Source of the DNA: Anastatus disparis
Lineage: Eukaryota; Arthropoda; Insecta; Hymenoptera; Eupelmidae
Direction of reading: 5' to 3'
DNA: 64,000 bases
NCBI GenBank assembly: GCA_017163975.1
Contig: JAFFSR010000347.1
Location: 1,786,001 to 1,850,000, forward strand
The translations under genes were made by a program, and so were the position numbers. The notes under the pieces were generated by a model. It was not told the origin of the DNA, ran no database searches, and saw nothing but the letters and a program-made list of their open reading frames with translations. This document shows, in pieces, positions 11,712 to 24,973 of the stretch. Every line of letters starts with the position of its first letter. Within the stretch, counting starts at the first letter, position 1.

Positions 11712-11950
11712 CAATCGGTGGTAGCGCAGGGGCTAAGGCTCTTGGCTCATGTTGTAGTAGACCGGAGTTTAGTCCCTGGGAAAATTTTGGAAAAATATTT
11801 CTGAATTTTTCTTTGTGAAATAGAATTAGGAGACCAGGAAAAACCAATTAAAAATTGTCCCTGGCCAATAAAAATTACGGGTCTCAGTCCACAGCGATCA
11901 AGAGACCCACTGTCAATAAAATAGAGGAGAAGATGATATCTCCAATCTCT
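11712..11950 (+). mobile_element. tRNA-related SINE-like sequence (also at ~16179 and ~20654)
   Basis: tagcgcaggggc fits an RNA polymerase III A box and ggagtttagtccc is a decayed B box about 35 bp later, as in a tRNA-derived SINE head. A conserved-looking body follows (ccaggaaaaacc, gggtctcagtccac, agagacccactg). It occurs once in each 4.475-kb unit, in the same orientation. It lacks a usable tRNA fold, so it is not a tRNA gene. Confidence 0.5.
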
Positions 11951-11954
11951 AGTG

Positions 11955-12555
11955 GAAATATAAAATGTGCATTACTGTTTAAAATAGTTTTGAATTATTA
12001 AAAACTGTTTAAAACTGTTCAAAATAGTTTATAAGTGTGAAATTTTTGACATTTAAAACAGTTATAAAAAGTTTTCAACATTTTTGAACAGTTTTGAGCA
12101 GTACAGAATAATTTTAAACTAAAGTGAACATTTTCTCGTATATATTATAAAAATTTTAATATATATAATAAAATTTTTATTAAGTTAAAATTATGAAACA
12201 CTATTTGAAATCATTTCGAAATTTTTGAAACTTTTTGAAACTGTTTAAAAATGTAGGTGTTCAAAACTTTTAAAACCATTCAGAACTGTTCAAGTTAATA
12301 TAAAATAGTTTATATTGATTTAAAATTGTTTTGAAATATTTTTAATATTTAAAATAATCTATTACTTTTAAACATAAAAAATTCAAAACTATTCAACATT
12401 GTTTAAAATCATTTCGAAAGTTTCAAAACTTTTTGAAAGTGTTTGAAAATGTTTAAAACTGTTTATAACTGTTTTAAATATCCTAAATTTCGCACTTATA
12501 AACAGTTTTAAACAGCTTTGAACAGTTTTAAATATTTTTAAACATTTTATATTCC
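11955..12555. repeat. Degenerate AAACTGTTTAAAACTGTT repeats (three copies of the block)
   Basis: Short units of the form aactgtttaaaactgttc and the inverse aacagttttaaac are scattered densely for 600 bp, and are near-palindromic themselves. The block recurs at about 16422-17025 and 20897-21500. Minus-strand open frames here are repeat by-products. Confidence 0.75.
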
Positions 12556-12559
12556 CGCT

Positions 12560-14870
12560 AGGGATTACAAACAATTCTGATATTTATTCATATGAAAAAA
12601 AAAAATTTTTTTTCAAACTATATTTGATCGATAAAGTATAGGTCTAAAGCAAACCCTCAAACATTTTGTTTTGTAATAGGTCATTTATTTTTGTCCTTTT
12701 CGAATCAAAATCTCAACTTCATTATATATTGTGTCATGAAACGAATTTTTAAATTAGTGTTATTCAAAAACTATATAGTAATAAAAAAGACATAATTTTT
12801 TTATAAATTATTGATTTTTTCAATAATATAGCATAAGAGAAAAAAATAATTTGACATTAGTGAGTAATAAAATAATCAATGATTGTTAATTAAAAACATG
12901 TATGATTTGTAAGATATTAAAAAAAAACGGGCACATTTGTTCTAAATTTATCCTAGAGCAGGTCGCTCATCTTTGTCCTTTCATATTAAAGAAATGAAAT
13001 TTCATTTCCAACTGCAGAATGATTAAAAAAAAGGAAATCTTATTTTTCACCATAAAAATAGTTATTATACATTGTTTTGAAATGATATTAAATAAGTATG
13101 TAAAAACTTCCTTTTACCACGGAATTTCACGCAAACTTTGTGACTACACAGCGTAAAAGGTTTTTTTAACTTTAAAGAAGCTGCTTTTAAATTGAATAAA
13201 TGCGGTGCAAAGGAATTAATTCATTTGAGTTAAAGAAAAATCATTTTTAAATTAATAAAATAATTTTTAAAATAAAAAAAAAACTTGAAATATTCTTCAA
13301 TACAATATTATATTTGAAAAAAAAAATTTTCGAATTTAGAAAAATATCTTTTAACTTTGAGAAATTAGTTACTTCCAAAATAGTGTTGAAAGTCAGTAAA
13401 ACTTTCTTAAAAACAATGCTAAATTTTTTTATTAAAAAAATGTAATATTTATTTGAAATAAATTTTATATAAGAATGAAAAAAATATCTTACGTCAAATA
13501 ATTTTTTAATCCAAATACATAATTTTTAAATTAAACAAATTATTTCATGACTTCGATAAAGCTATCTCTTTTCAACATCAGAATGTTTGTTGGTGCAAAA
13601 AAGCGGTGTAATTTATTAAATTTCTTTACATTAAAAAGAGAATTTTGAATTGAAACATAATTATTGTCAGAATGAAGAAAATATAACTATAAAACTTTCT
13701 CATTTTAATAAAGTAATTATTATTTTGATTAAAAACGTATATTTCAGTAAAAAAAAAAAATTTCACAACAATTATTTATAAACATAATTACAAAAATAAA
13801 TTTTAATTAAAATCAACATTTAACTGTTTTAAAGAAATATTTTTTTGAATAAAAAAATAATTCTTTGAATCAAAAGAGTTTAAGTAATGAAAAAAAATTG
13901 AAATTTATATTACAGAAAAGAAACTTAAATTTGTTGAAACATTTACTTGAACTAATATTTTAAATTTACTTGTCAAAAATTATTTCCATGCTTGAAAGTG
14001 ATGTTTCATGTTTTCAAAATAATATATTCTTCTAAAAAATTATTTTTCAGGCTTCAAAAATTAAAATATATTTTTAAAGAAAAATAATATTTATTCAATG
14101 AATAGTTACTTCTATTTGGTACGCAGAAATTAATTGATACGCAATATTTTTCATATTCATAAACATATTTTATCGAAGGAACAAAATTTTATTTTAATTA
14201 TTTAATATGATTTTCATTTTGACATTAAGAGATATAAATTTAAAAGAAAATTAATAATTTCCAGTGTGAGATATTGTTAAGTTCAAGAAATATCTTATGT
14301 ATCTTGAGATATATTGATATTTAAAAATTTTATTTTCACTGACGGAATAAATGATATTGATAACAAAAATATTTCACCGATTACCCGAAACAATATATTT
14401 GATACAATAAAAATTTTTTCGTTACTAATAAATTTTTTTTCCAGTGTAGCTATTAAATCAAGTAACGTTTGTATCATCTATCTTTTATTCTTATTATGGA
14501 CAGATAAAGACAGAATTACGTTCAAGTAACAACCAGTACTTAAGTTAGGTCTATGAATAGGAGCCTAAGATCGTCTATGATAATGAAAATTTATATGGTT
14601 GGAATATATATTCAGAATAGATTAAATTACAAATATTATTTCCTTTATTAAGAAATAATAAGTTGATTGTAAATAAAATTTTTCCTTATTTATTTTTCAA
14701 TTTATTTTCAATTATAACAAATTTTATTAAAAACGGAGCAATTTATTTTAACATATTCTAACAATGAAAATAATACTTTAAATTTATTTAGAAATAATAC
14801 TTTTAATCTTATTTAAATAATGAAAATAATTTTAATTTATAAAATTCATAGTAAAGGATTAAATATTTTC
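12560..14870. other. AT-rich filler of the 4.475-kb unit (repeated in copies 2 and 3)
   Basis: Very AT-rich with many homopolymer runs. The two overlapping ~60-70-codon frames at 14295-14529 on opposite strands have no protein-like features. Nothing else is seen. The equivalent stretches are about 17030-19345 and 21505-23820. Confidence 0.6.
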
Positions 14871-14878
14871 ATCTTACC

Positions 14879-15163
14879 TGCCAGAAATAAAATGTTGGCT
14901 CTAGAATAATCGCCTTTGTGACTCGAAGGATTACAGTGAAGTTGACAGTAGAGATTTTGAAGGAAGTAAAATCCGTTATTATCAAGTCCTCTCAATCGTT
15001 TGGCGCAAAAGACACAAGAATATCTTTTTTTTGTACTTTTCTAATACATCGACTTTGTTCCAGATGCTTCTCGGGTTTGCGCACGCCGTATTCGCAAAAT
15101 TTATATATATGTATATATATATATCGCGAGTATTTGGAACAGTATGTATTGCATCGTATGAAT
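14879..15163 (-). other. Exon-like segment with strong splice donor (also at ~19354 and ~23829)
   Basis: On the minus strand this higher-GC stretch ends CTGGCAG|GTAAGATG at about 14879, an ideal 5' splice site. Upstream on the same strand lie TATATA-rich DNA and a GC-rich patch (GAATACGGCGTGCGCAAAC). It may be a captured 5' exon or non-coding leader carried in every tandem unit. The short frame within it matches nothing I know. Confidence 0.3.
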
Positions 15164-16022
15164 CAGAGTTGTAAATGAGGAAATGGTTTTTCATTTAAAA
15201 TAGTCAAATAATTGAAAATGCTCGCACTATTTACCATTTACAGAGCAAGAAAATGGTAAATGGTCGGACCATTTACTAGTTACTGGGTGAGTAAATGGTA
15301 AATGGTAAGACCATTTACCATTTGCAGAGCAAGTAAATGGTAAATAGTCTTACCAGTTCCCAGTTACAGAGCAAGGAACTGGAAATAGTAGGACCATTTA
15401 CCAGTTAGTGAGTGAGTAAATGGTAAATGGTCGGACCATTTTCCAGTTACTGGGTAAGTGAATGGTAAATAGTCGGACCATTTACCATTTACCAGTTACT
15501 GGGCGAGTAAATAGTAAATAGTTGGACCATTTACCAGTTACTGGGTGAGGAACTGAAAATGGTTGGACCAGTTCGCAGTTACTGGGTGGGTAAATAGCCG
15601 AATCAATTAGTTGGCAATTACCGGGTGGAAAACTGGTGAATGGTCAAATCAAGCAGTTAACAGTTACCGGGTGGGTAACTGGTAAATGGTTGGACCATTT
15701 ACCAGTTACTTGGTGAGTGAATGGTTAATGGTCGGACCATTTACCATTTACAGAGCAAGTAAATGGTAAATAGTCTAACCAGTTCCCAGTTACAGAGCAA
15801 GTAACTGAAATGGTCGGACCATTTACCAGTTACTGGGTGAGTAAATGGTAAATGGTTGGACCATTTACCATTTACAGAGCAAGTAAATGCTAAATAGTCT
15901 TACCAGTTCCCAGTTACAGAGCAAGAAACTGGAAATGGTCTGACTATTCTCCATTTGCTCACTTAGTAACTGGTAAATGGTTTGACCATTTCCATTTACT
16001 TACCCAGTAACTGGTAAATGGT

Positions 16023-19000
16023 TATGAGATTTCATAGGCGATTTCATATGAGATCCCACATGAGAGCTCATACAAAATTTTCAGTAGGGATGATTTTTCT
16101 TGGCTTGTTCTTGAAATTTATACATATTTACACTCTTCCGATTCTCATTTATTTAAAATAAGTTCATACCTATAAGTACAATCGGTGGTAGCGCAGGGGC
16201 TAAGGCTCTTGGCTCATGTTGTAGTAGACCGGAGTTTAGTCCCTGGGAAAATTTTGGAAAAATATTTCTGAATTTTTCTTTGTGAAATAGAATTAGGAGA
16301 CCAGGAAAAACCAATTAAAAATTGTCCCTGGCCAATAAAAATTACGGGTCTCAGTCCACAGCGATCAAGAGACCCACTGTCAATAAAATAGAGGAGAAGA
16401 TGATATCTCCAATCTCTAGTGGAAATATAAAATGTGCATTACTGTTTAAAATAGTTTTGAATTATTAAAAACTGTTTAAAACTGTTCAAAATAGTTTATA
16501 AGTGTGAAATTTTTGACATTTAAAACAGTTATAAAAAGTTTTCAACATTTTTGAACAGTTTTGAGCAGTACAGAATAATTTTAAACTAAAGTGAACATTT
16601 TCTCAGTATATATTATAAAAATTTTAATATATATAATAAAATTTTTATTAAGTTAAAATTATGAAACACTATTTGAAATCATTTCGAAATTTTTGAAACT
16701 TTTTGAAACTGTTTAAAAATGTAGGTGTTCAAAACTTTTTAAAACCATTCAGAACTGTTCAAGTTAATATAAAATAGTTTATATTGATTTAAAATTGTTT
16801 TGAAATATTTTTAATATTTAAAATAATCTATTACTTTTAAACATAAAAAATTCAAAACTATTCAACATTGTTTAAAATCATTTCGAAAGTTTCAAAACTT
16901 TTTGAAAGTGTTTGAAAATGTTTAAAACTGTTTATAACTGTTTTAAATATCCTAAATTTCGCACTTATAAACAGTTTTAAACAGCTTTGAACAGTTTTAA
17001 ATATTTTTAAACATTTTATATTCCCGCTAGGGATTACAAACAATTCTGATATTTATTCATATGAAAAAAAAAGAAATTTTTTTTCAAACTATATTTGATC
17101 GATAAAGTATAGGTCTAAAGCAAACCCTCAAACATTTTGTTTTGTAATAGGTCATTTATTTTTGTCCTTTTCGAATCAAAATCTCAACTTCATTATATAT
17201 TGTGTCATGAAACGAATTTTTAAATTAGTGTTATTCAAAAACTATATAGTAATAAAAGACATAATTTTTTTATAAATTATTGATTTTTTCAATAATATAG
17301 CATAAGAGAAAAAAATAATTTGACATTAGTGAGTAATAAAATAATCAATGATTGTTAATTAAAAACATGTATGATTTGTAAGATATTAAAAAAACGGGCA
17401 CATTTGTTCTAAATTTATCCTAGAGCAGGTCGCTCATCTTTGTCCTTTCATATTAAAGAAATGAAATTTCATTTCCAACTGCAGAATGATTAAAAAAAAG
17501 GAAATCTTATTTTTCACCATAAAAATAGTTATTATACATTGTTTTGAAATGATATTAAATAAGTATGTAAAAACTTCCTTTTACCACGGAATTTCCACGC
17601 AAACTTTGTGACTACACAGCGTAAAAGGGTTTTTTTAACTTTAAAGAAGCTGCTTTTAAATTGAATAAATGCGGTGCAAAGGAATTAATTCATTTGAGTT
17701 AAAAGAAAAATCATTTTTAAATTAATAAAATAATTTTTAAAATAAAAAAAAACTTGAAATATTCTTCAATACAATATTATATTTGAAAAAAAAAATTTTC
17801 GAATTTAGAAAAATATCTTTTTAACTTTGAGAAATTAGTTACTTCCAAAATAGTGTTGAAAGTCAGTAAAACTTTCTTAAAAACAATGCTAAATTTTTTT
17901 ATTAAAAAAATGTAATATTTATTTGAAATAAATTTTATATAAGAATGAAAAAAATATCTTACGTCAAATAATTTTTTAATCCAAATACATAATTTTTAAA
18001 TTAAACAAATTATTTCATGACTTCGATAAAGCTATCTCTTTTCAACATCAGAATGTTTGTTGGTGCAAAAAAGCGGTGTAATTTATTAAATTTCTTTACA
18101 TTAAAAAGAGAATTTTGAATTGAAACATAATTATTGTCAGAATGAAGAAAATATAACTATAAAACTTTCTCATTTTAATAAAGTAATTATTATTTTGATT
18201 AAAAACGTATATTTCAGTAAAAAAAAAAAAAATTTCACAACAATTATTTATAAACATAATTACAAAAAATAAATTTTAATTAAAATCAACATTTAACTGT
18301 TTTAAAGAAATATTTTTTTGAATAAAAAAATAATTCTTTGAATCAAAAGAGTTTAAGTAATGAAAAAAAAATTGAAATTTATATTACAGAAAAGAAACTT
18401 AAATTTGTTGAAACATTTACTTGAACTAATATTTTAAATTTACTTGTCAAAAATTATTTCCATGCTTGAAAGTGATGTTTCATGTTTTCAAAATAATATA
18501 TTCTTCTAAAAAAATTATTTTTCAGGCTTCAAAAATTAAAATATATTTTTAAAGAAAAATAATATTTATTCAATGAATAGTTACTTCTATTTGGTACGCA
18601 GAAATTAATTGATACGCAATATTTTTCATATTCATAAACATATTTTATCGAAGGAACAAAATTTTATTTTAATTATTTAATATGATTTTCATTTTGACAT
18701 TAAGAGATATAAATTTAAAAGAAAATTAATAATTTCCAGTGTGAGATATTGTTAAGTTCAAGAAATATCTTATGTATCTTGAGATATATTGATATTTAAA
18801 AATTTTATTTTCACTGACGGAATAAATGATATTGATAACAAAAATATTTCACCGATTACCCGAAACAATATATTTGATACAATAAAAATTTTTTCGTTAC
18901 TAATAAATTTTTTTTCCAGTGTAGCTATTAAATCAAGTAACGTTTGTATCATCTATCTTTTATTCTTATTATGGACAGATAAAGACAGAATTACGTTCAA

Positions 19001-20498
19001 GTAACAACCAGTACTTAAGTTAGGTCTATGAATAGGAGCCTAAGATCGTCTATGATAATGAAAATTTATATGGTTGGAATATATATTCAGAATAGATTAA
19101 ATTACAAATATTATTTCCTTTATTAAGAAATAATAAGTTGATTGTAAATAAAATTTTTCCTTATTTATTTTTCAATTTATTTTCAATTATAACAAATTTT
19201 ATTAAAAACGGAGCAATTTATTTTAACATATTCTAACAATGAAAATAATACTTTAAATTTATTTAGAAATAATACTTTTAATCTTATTTAAATAATGAAA
19301 ATAATTTTAATTTATAAAATTCATAGTAAAGGATTAAATATTTTCATCTTACCTGCCAGAAATAAAATGTTGGCTCTAGAATAATCGCCTTTGTGACTCG
19401 AAGGATTACAGTGAAGTTGACAGTAGAGATTTTGAAGGAAGTAAAATCCGTTATTATCAAGTCCTCTCAATCGTTTGGCGCAAAAGACACAAGAATATCT
19501 TTTTTTTGTACTTTTCTAATACATCGACTTTGTTCCAGATGCTTCTCGGGTTTGCGCACGCCGTATTCGCAAAATTTATATATATGTATATATATATATC
19601 GCGAGTATTTGGAACAGTATGTATTGCATCGTATGAATCAGAGTTGTAAATGAGGAAATGGTTTTTCATTTAAAATAGTCAAATAATTGAAAATGCTCGC
19701 ACTATTTACCATTTACAGAGCAAGAAAATGGTAAATGGTCGGACCATTTACTAGTTACTGGGTGAGTAAATGGTAAATGGTAAGACCATTTACCATTTGC
19801 AGAGCAAGTAAATGGTAAATAGTCTTACCAGTTCCCAGTTACAGAGCAAGGAACTGGAAATAGTAGGACCATTTACCAGTTAGTGAGTGAGTAAATGGTA
19901 AATGGTCGGACCATTTTCCAGTTACTGGGTAAGTGAATGGTAAATAGTCGGACCATTTACCATTTACCAGTTACTGGGCGAGTAAATAGTAAATAGTTGG
20001 ACCATTTACCAGTTACTGGGTGAGGAACTGAAAATGGTTGGACCAGTTCGCAGTTACTGGGTGGGTAAATAGCCGAATCAATTAGTTGGCAATTACCGGG
20101 TGGAAAACTGGTGAATGGTCAAATCAAGCAGTTAACAGTTACCGGGTGGGTAACTGGTAAATGGTTGGACCATTTACCAGTTACTTGGTGAGTGAATGGT
20201 TAATGGTCGGACCATTTACCATTTACAGAGCAAGTAAATGGTAAATGGTCTAACCAGTTCCCAGTTACAGAGCAAGTAACTGGAAATGGTCGGACCATTT
20301 ACCAGTTACTGGGTGAGTAAATGGTAAATGGTTGGACCATTTACCATTTACAGAGCAAGTAAATGCTAAATAGTCTTACCAGTTCCCAGTTACAGAGCAA
20401 GAAACTGGAAATGGTCTGACTATTCTCCATTTGCTCACTTAGTAACTGGTAAATGGTTTGACCATTTCCATTTACTTACCCAGTAACTGGTAAATGGT
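16023..20498. repeat. Tandem 4.475-kb unit, copy 2 (4,476 bp)
   Basis: Same order of parts as copy 1, starting directly after ...aaatggt at a head-to-tail junction (ggt|tatgag). CAGAGTTGTAAAT recurs at 19639. It carries a few private single-base insertions in runs, for example an extra C in tttccacgc near 17595. Confidence 0.95.
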
Positions 20499-23400
20499 TA
20501 TGAGATTTCATAGGCGATTTCATATGAGATCCCACATGAGAGCTCATACAAAATTTTCAGTAGGGATGATTTTTCTTGGCTTGTTCTTGAAATTTATACA
20601 TATTTACACTCTTCCGATTCTCATTTATTTAAAATAAGTTCATACCTATAAGTACAATCGGTGGTAGCGCAGGGGCTAAGGCTCTTGGCTCATGTTGTAG
20701 TAGACCGGAGTTTAGTCCCTGGGAAAATTTTGGAAAAATATTTCTGAATTTTTCTTTGTGAAATAGAATTAGGAGACCAGGAAAAACCAATTAAAAATTG
20801 TCCCTGGCCAATAAAAATTACGGGTCTCAGTCCACAGCGATCAAGAGACCCACTGTCAATAAAATAGAGGAGAAGATGATATCTCCAATCTCTAGTGGAA
20901 ATATAAAATGTGCATTACTGTTTAAAATAGTTTTGAATTATTAAAAACTGTTTAAAACTGTTCAAAATAGTTTATAAGTGTGAAATTTTTGACATTTAAA
21001 ACAGTTATAAAAAGTTTTCAACATTTTTGAACAGTTTTGAGCAGTACAGAATAATTTTAAACTAAAGTGAACATTTTCTCGTATATATTATAAAAATTTT
21101 AATATATATAATAAAATTTTTATTAAGTTAAAATTATGAAACACTATTTGAAATCATTTCGAAATTTTTGAAACTTTTTGAAACTGTTTAAAAATGTAGG
21201 TGTTCAAAACTTTTTAAAACCATTCAGAACTGTTCAAGTTAATATAAAATAGTTTATATTGATTTAAAATTGTTTTGAAATATTTTTAATATTTAAAATA
21301 ATCTATTACTTTTAAACATAAAAAATTCAAAACTATTCAACATTGTTTAAAATCATTTCGAAAGTTTCAAAACTTTTTGAAAGTGTTTGAAAATGTTTAA
21401 AACTGTTTATAACTGTTTTAAATATCCTAAATTTCGCACTTATAAACAGTTTTAAACAGCTTTGAACAGTTTTAAATATTTTTAAACATTTTATATTCCC
21501 GCTAGGGATTACAAACAATTCTGATATTTATTCATATGAAAAAAAAAGAAATTTTTTTTCAAACTATATTTGATCGATAAAGTATAGGTCTAAAGCAAAC
21601 CCTCAAACATTTTGTTTTGTAATAGGTCATTTATTTTTGTCCTTTTCGAATCAAAATCTCAACTTCATTATATATTGTGTCATGAAACGAATTTTTAAAT
21701 TAGTGTTATTCAAAAACTATATAGTAATAAAAAGACATAATTTTTTTATAAATTATTGATTTTTTCAATAATATAGCATAAGAGAAAAAAATAATTTGAC
21801 ATTAGTGAGTAATAAAATAATCAATGATTGTTAATTAAAAACATGTATGATTTGTAAGATATTAAAAAAAACGGGCACATTTGTTCTAAATTTATCCTAG
21901 AGCAGGTCGCTCATCTTTGTCCTTTCATATTAAAGAAATGAAATTTCATTTCCAACTGCAGAATGATTAAAAAAAAGGAAATCTTATTTTTCACCATAAA
22001 AATAGTTATTATACATTGTTTTGAAATGATATTAAATAAGTATGTAAAAACTTCCTTTTACCACGGAATTTCACGCAAACTTTGTGACTACACAGCGTAA
22101 AAGGTTTTTTTAACTTTAAAGAAGCTGCTTTTAAATTGAATAAATGCGGTGCAAAGGAATTAATTCATTTGAGTTAAAGAAAAATCATTTTTAAATTAAT
22201 AAAATAATTTTTAAAATAAAAAAAAAACTTGAAATATTCTTCAATACAATATTATATTTGAAAAAAAAAATTTTCGAATTTAGAAAAATATCTTTTTAAC
22301 TTTGAGAAATTAGTTACTTCCAAAATAGTGTTGAAAGTCAGTAAAACTTTCTTAAAAACAATGCTAAATTTTTTTATTAAAAAAATGTAATATTTATTTG
22401 AAATAAATTTTATATAAGAATGAAAAAAATATCTTACGTCAAATAATTTTTTAATCCAAATACATAATTTTTAAATTAAACAAATTATTTCATGACTTCG
22501 ATAAAGCTATCTCTTTTCAACATCAGAATGTTTGTTGGTGCAAAAAAGCGGTGTAATTTATTAAATTTCTTTACATTAAAAAGAGAATTTTGAATTGAAA
22601 CATAATTATTGTCAGAATGAAGAAAATATAACTATAAAACTTTCTCATTTTAATAAAGTAATTATTATTTTGATTAAAAACGTATATTTCAGTAAAAAAA
22701 AAAAAAATTTCACAACAATTATTTATAAACATAATTACAAAAAATAAATTTTAATTAAAATCAACATTTAACTGTTTTAAAGAAATATTTTTTTGAATAA
22801 AAAAATAATTCTTTGAATCAAAAGAGTTTAAGTAATGAAAAAAAAATTGAAATTTATATTACAGAAAAGAAACTTAAATTTGTTGAAACATTTACTTGAA
22901 CTAATATTTTAAATTTACTTGTCAAAAATTATTTCCATGCTTGAAAGTGATGTTTCATGTTTTCAAAATAATATATTCTTCTAAAAAAATTATTTTTCAG
23001 GCTTCAAAAATTAAAATATATTTTTAAAGAAAAATAATATTTATTCAATGAATAGTTACTTCTATTTGGTACGCAGAAATTAATTGATACGCAATATTTT
23101 TCATATTCATAAACATATTTTATCGAAGGAACAAAATTTTATTTTAATTATTTAATATGATTTTCATTTTGACATTAAGAGATATAAATTTAAAAGAAAA
23201 TTAATAATTTCCAGTGTGAGATATTGTTAAGTTCAAGAAATATCTTATGTATCTTGAGATATATTGATATTTAAAAATTTTATTTTCACTGACGGAATAA
23301 ATGATATTGATAACAAAAATATTTCACCGATTACCCGAAACAATATATTTGATACAATAAAAATTTTTTCGTTACTAATAAATTTTTTTTCCAGTGTAGC

Positions 23401-24973
23401 TATTAAATCAAGTAACGTTTGTATCATCTATCTTTTATTCTTATTATGGACAGATAAAGACAGAATTACGTTCAAGTAACAACCAGTACTTAAGTTAGGT
23501 CTATGAATAGGAGCCTAAGATCGTCTATGATAATGAAAATTTATATGGTTGGAATATATATTCAGAATAGATTAAATTACAAATATTATTTCCTTTATTA
23601 AGAAATAATAAGTTGATTGTAAATAAAATTTTTCCTTATTTATTTTTCAATTTATTTTCAATTATAACAAATTTTATTAAAAACGGAGCAATTTATTTTA
23701 ACATATTCTAACAATGAAAATAATACTTTAAATTTATTTAGAAATAATACTTTTAATCTTATTTAAATAATGAAAATAATTTTAATTTATAAAATTCATA
23801 GTAAAGGATTAAATATTTTCATCTTACCTGCCAGAAATAAAATGTTGGCTCTAGAATAATCGCCTTTGTGACTCGAAGGATTACAGTGAAGTTGACAGTA
23901 GAGATTTTGAAGGAAGTAAAATCCGTTATTATCAAGTCCTCTCAATCGTTTGGCGCAAAAGACACAAGAATATCTTTTTTTTGTACTTTTCTAATACATC
24001 GACTTTGTTCCAGATGCTTCTCGGGTTTGCGCACGCCGTATTCGCAAAATTTATATATATGTATATATATATATCGCGAGTATTTGGAACAGTATGTATT
24101 GCATCGTATGAATCAGAGTTGTAAATGAGGAAATGGTTTTTCATTTAAAATAGTCAAATAATTGAAAATGCTCGCACTATTTACCATTTACAGAGCAAGA
24201 AAATGGTAAATGGTCGGACCATTTACTAGTTACTGGGTGAGTAAATGGTAAATGGTAAGACCATTTACCATTTGCAGAGCAAGTAAATGGTAAATAGTCT
24301 TACCAGTTCCCAGTTACAGAGCAAGGAACTGGAAATAGTAGGACCATTTACCAGTTAGTGAGTGAGTAAATGGTAAATGGTCGGACCATTTTCCAGTTAC
24401 TGGGTAAGTGAATGGTAAATAGTCGGACCATTTACCATTTACCAGTTACTGGGCGAGTAAATAGTAAATAGTTGGACCATTTACCAGTTACTGGGTGAGG
24501 AACTGAAAATGGTTGGACCAGTTCGCAGTTACTGGGTGGGTAAATAGCCGAATCAATTAGTTGGCAATTACCGGGTGGAAAACTGGTGAATGGTCAAATC
24601 AAGCAGTTAACAGTTACCGGGTGGGTAACTGGTAAATGGTTGGACCATTTACCAGTTACTTGGTGAGTGAATGGTTAATGGTCGGACCATTTACCATTTA
24701 CAGAGCAAGTAAATGGTAAATAGTCTAACCAGTTCCCAGTTACAGAGCAAGTAACTGGAAATGGTCGGACCATTTACCAGTTACTGGGTGAGTAAATGGT
24801 AAATGGTTGGACCATTTACCATTTACAGAGCAAGTAAATGCTAAATAGTCTTACCAGTTCCCAGTTACAGAGCAAGAAACTGGAAATGGTCTGACTATTC
24901 TCCATTTGCTCACTTAGTAACTGGTAAATGGTTTGACCATTTCCATTTACTTACCCAGTAACTGGTAAATGGT
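20499..24973. repeat. Tandem 4.475-kb unit, copy 3 (4,475 bp)
   Basis: Third head-to-tail copy, with CAGAGTTGTAAAT at 24114. Its palindromic array does not stop at the unit boundary but continues to 25160 as ggt|tcgacc. This shows that the right flank of the original single unit was the rest of that array. Confidence 0.95.

Larger units (their letters stand above)
11556..16022. repeat. Tandem 4.475-kb unit, copy 1 (4,467 bp)
   Basis: It begins tatgagatttcatagg and ends ...gtaaatggt. Contents in order: a tRNA-like SINE (about 11712-11950), a degenerate AAACTGTTTAAAAC repeat (11955-12555), AT-rich filler (12560-14870), an exon-like segment on the minus strand (14880-15160), a CAGAGTTGTAAAT string at 15164 and a palindromic monomer array (15164-16022). 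It is nearly identical to copies 2 and 3. Most differences are homopolymer lengths and single bases. Confidence 0.95.

Noticed and set aside
14295..14529. Overlapping opposite-strand small ORFs, repeated at 18770 and 23245
   Set aside because: They are AT-rich, of low complexity, lack motifs, and are conserved only because the whole 4.475-kb unit is duplicated.
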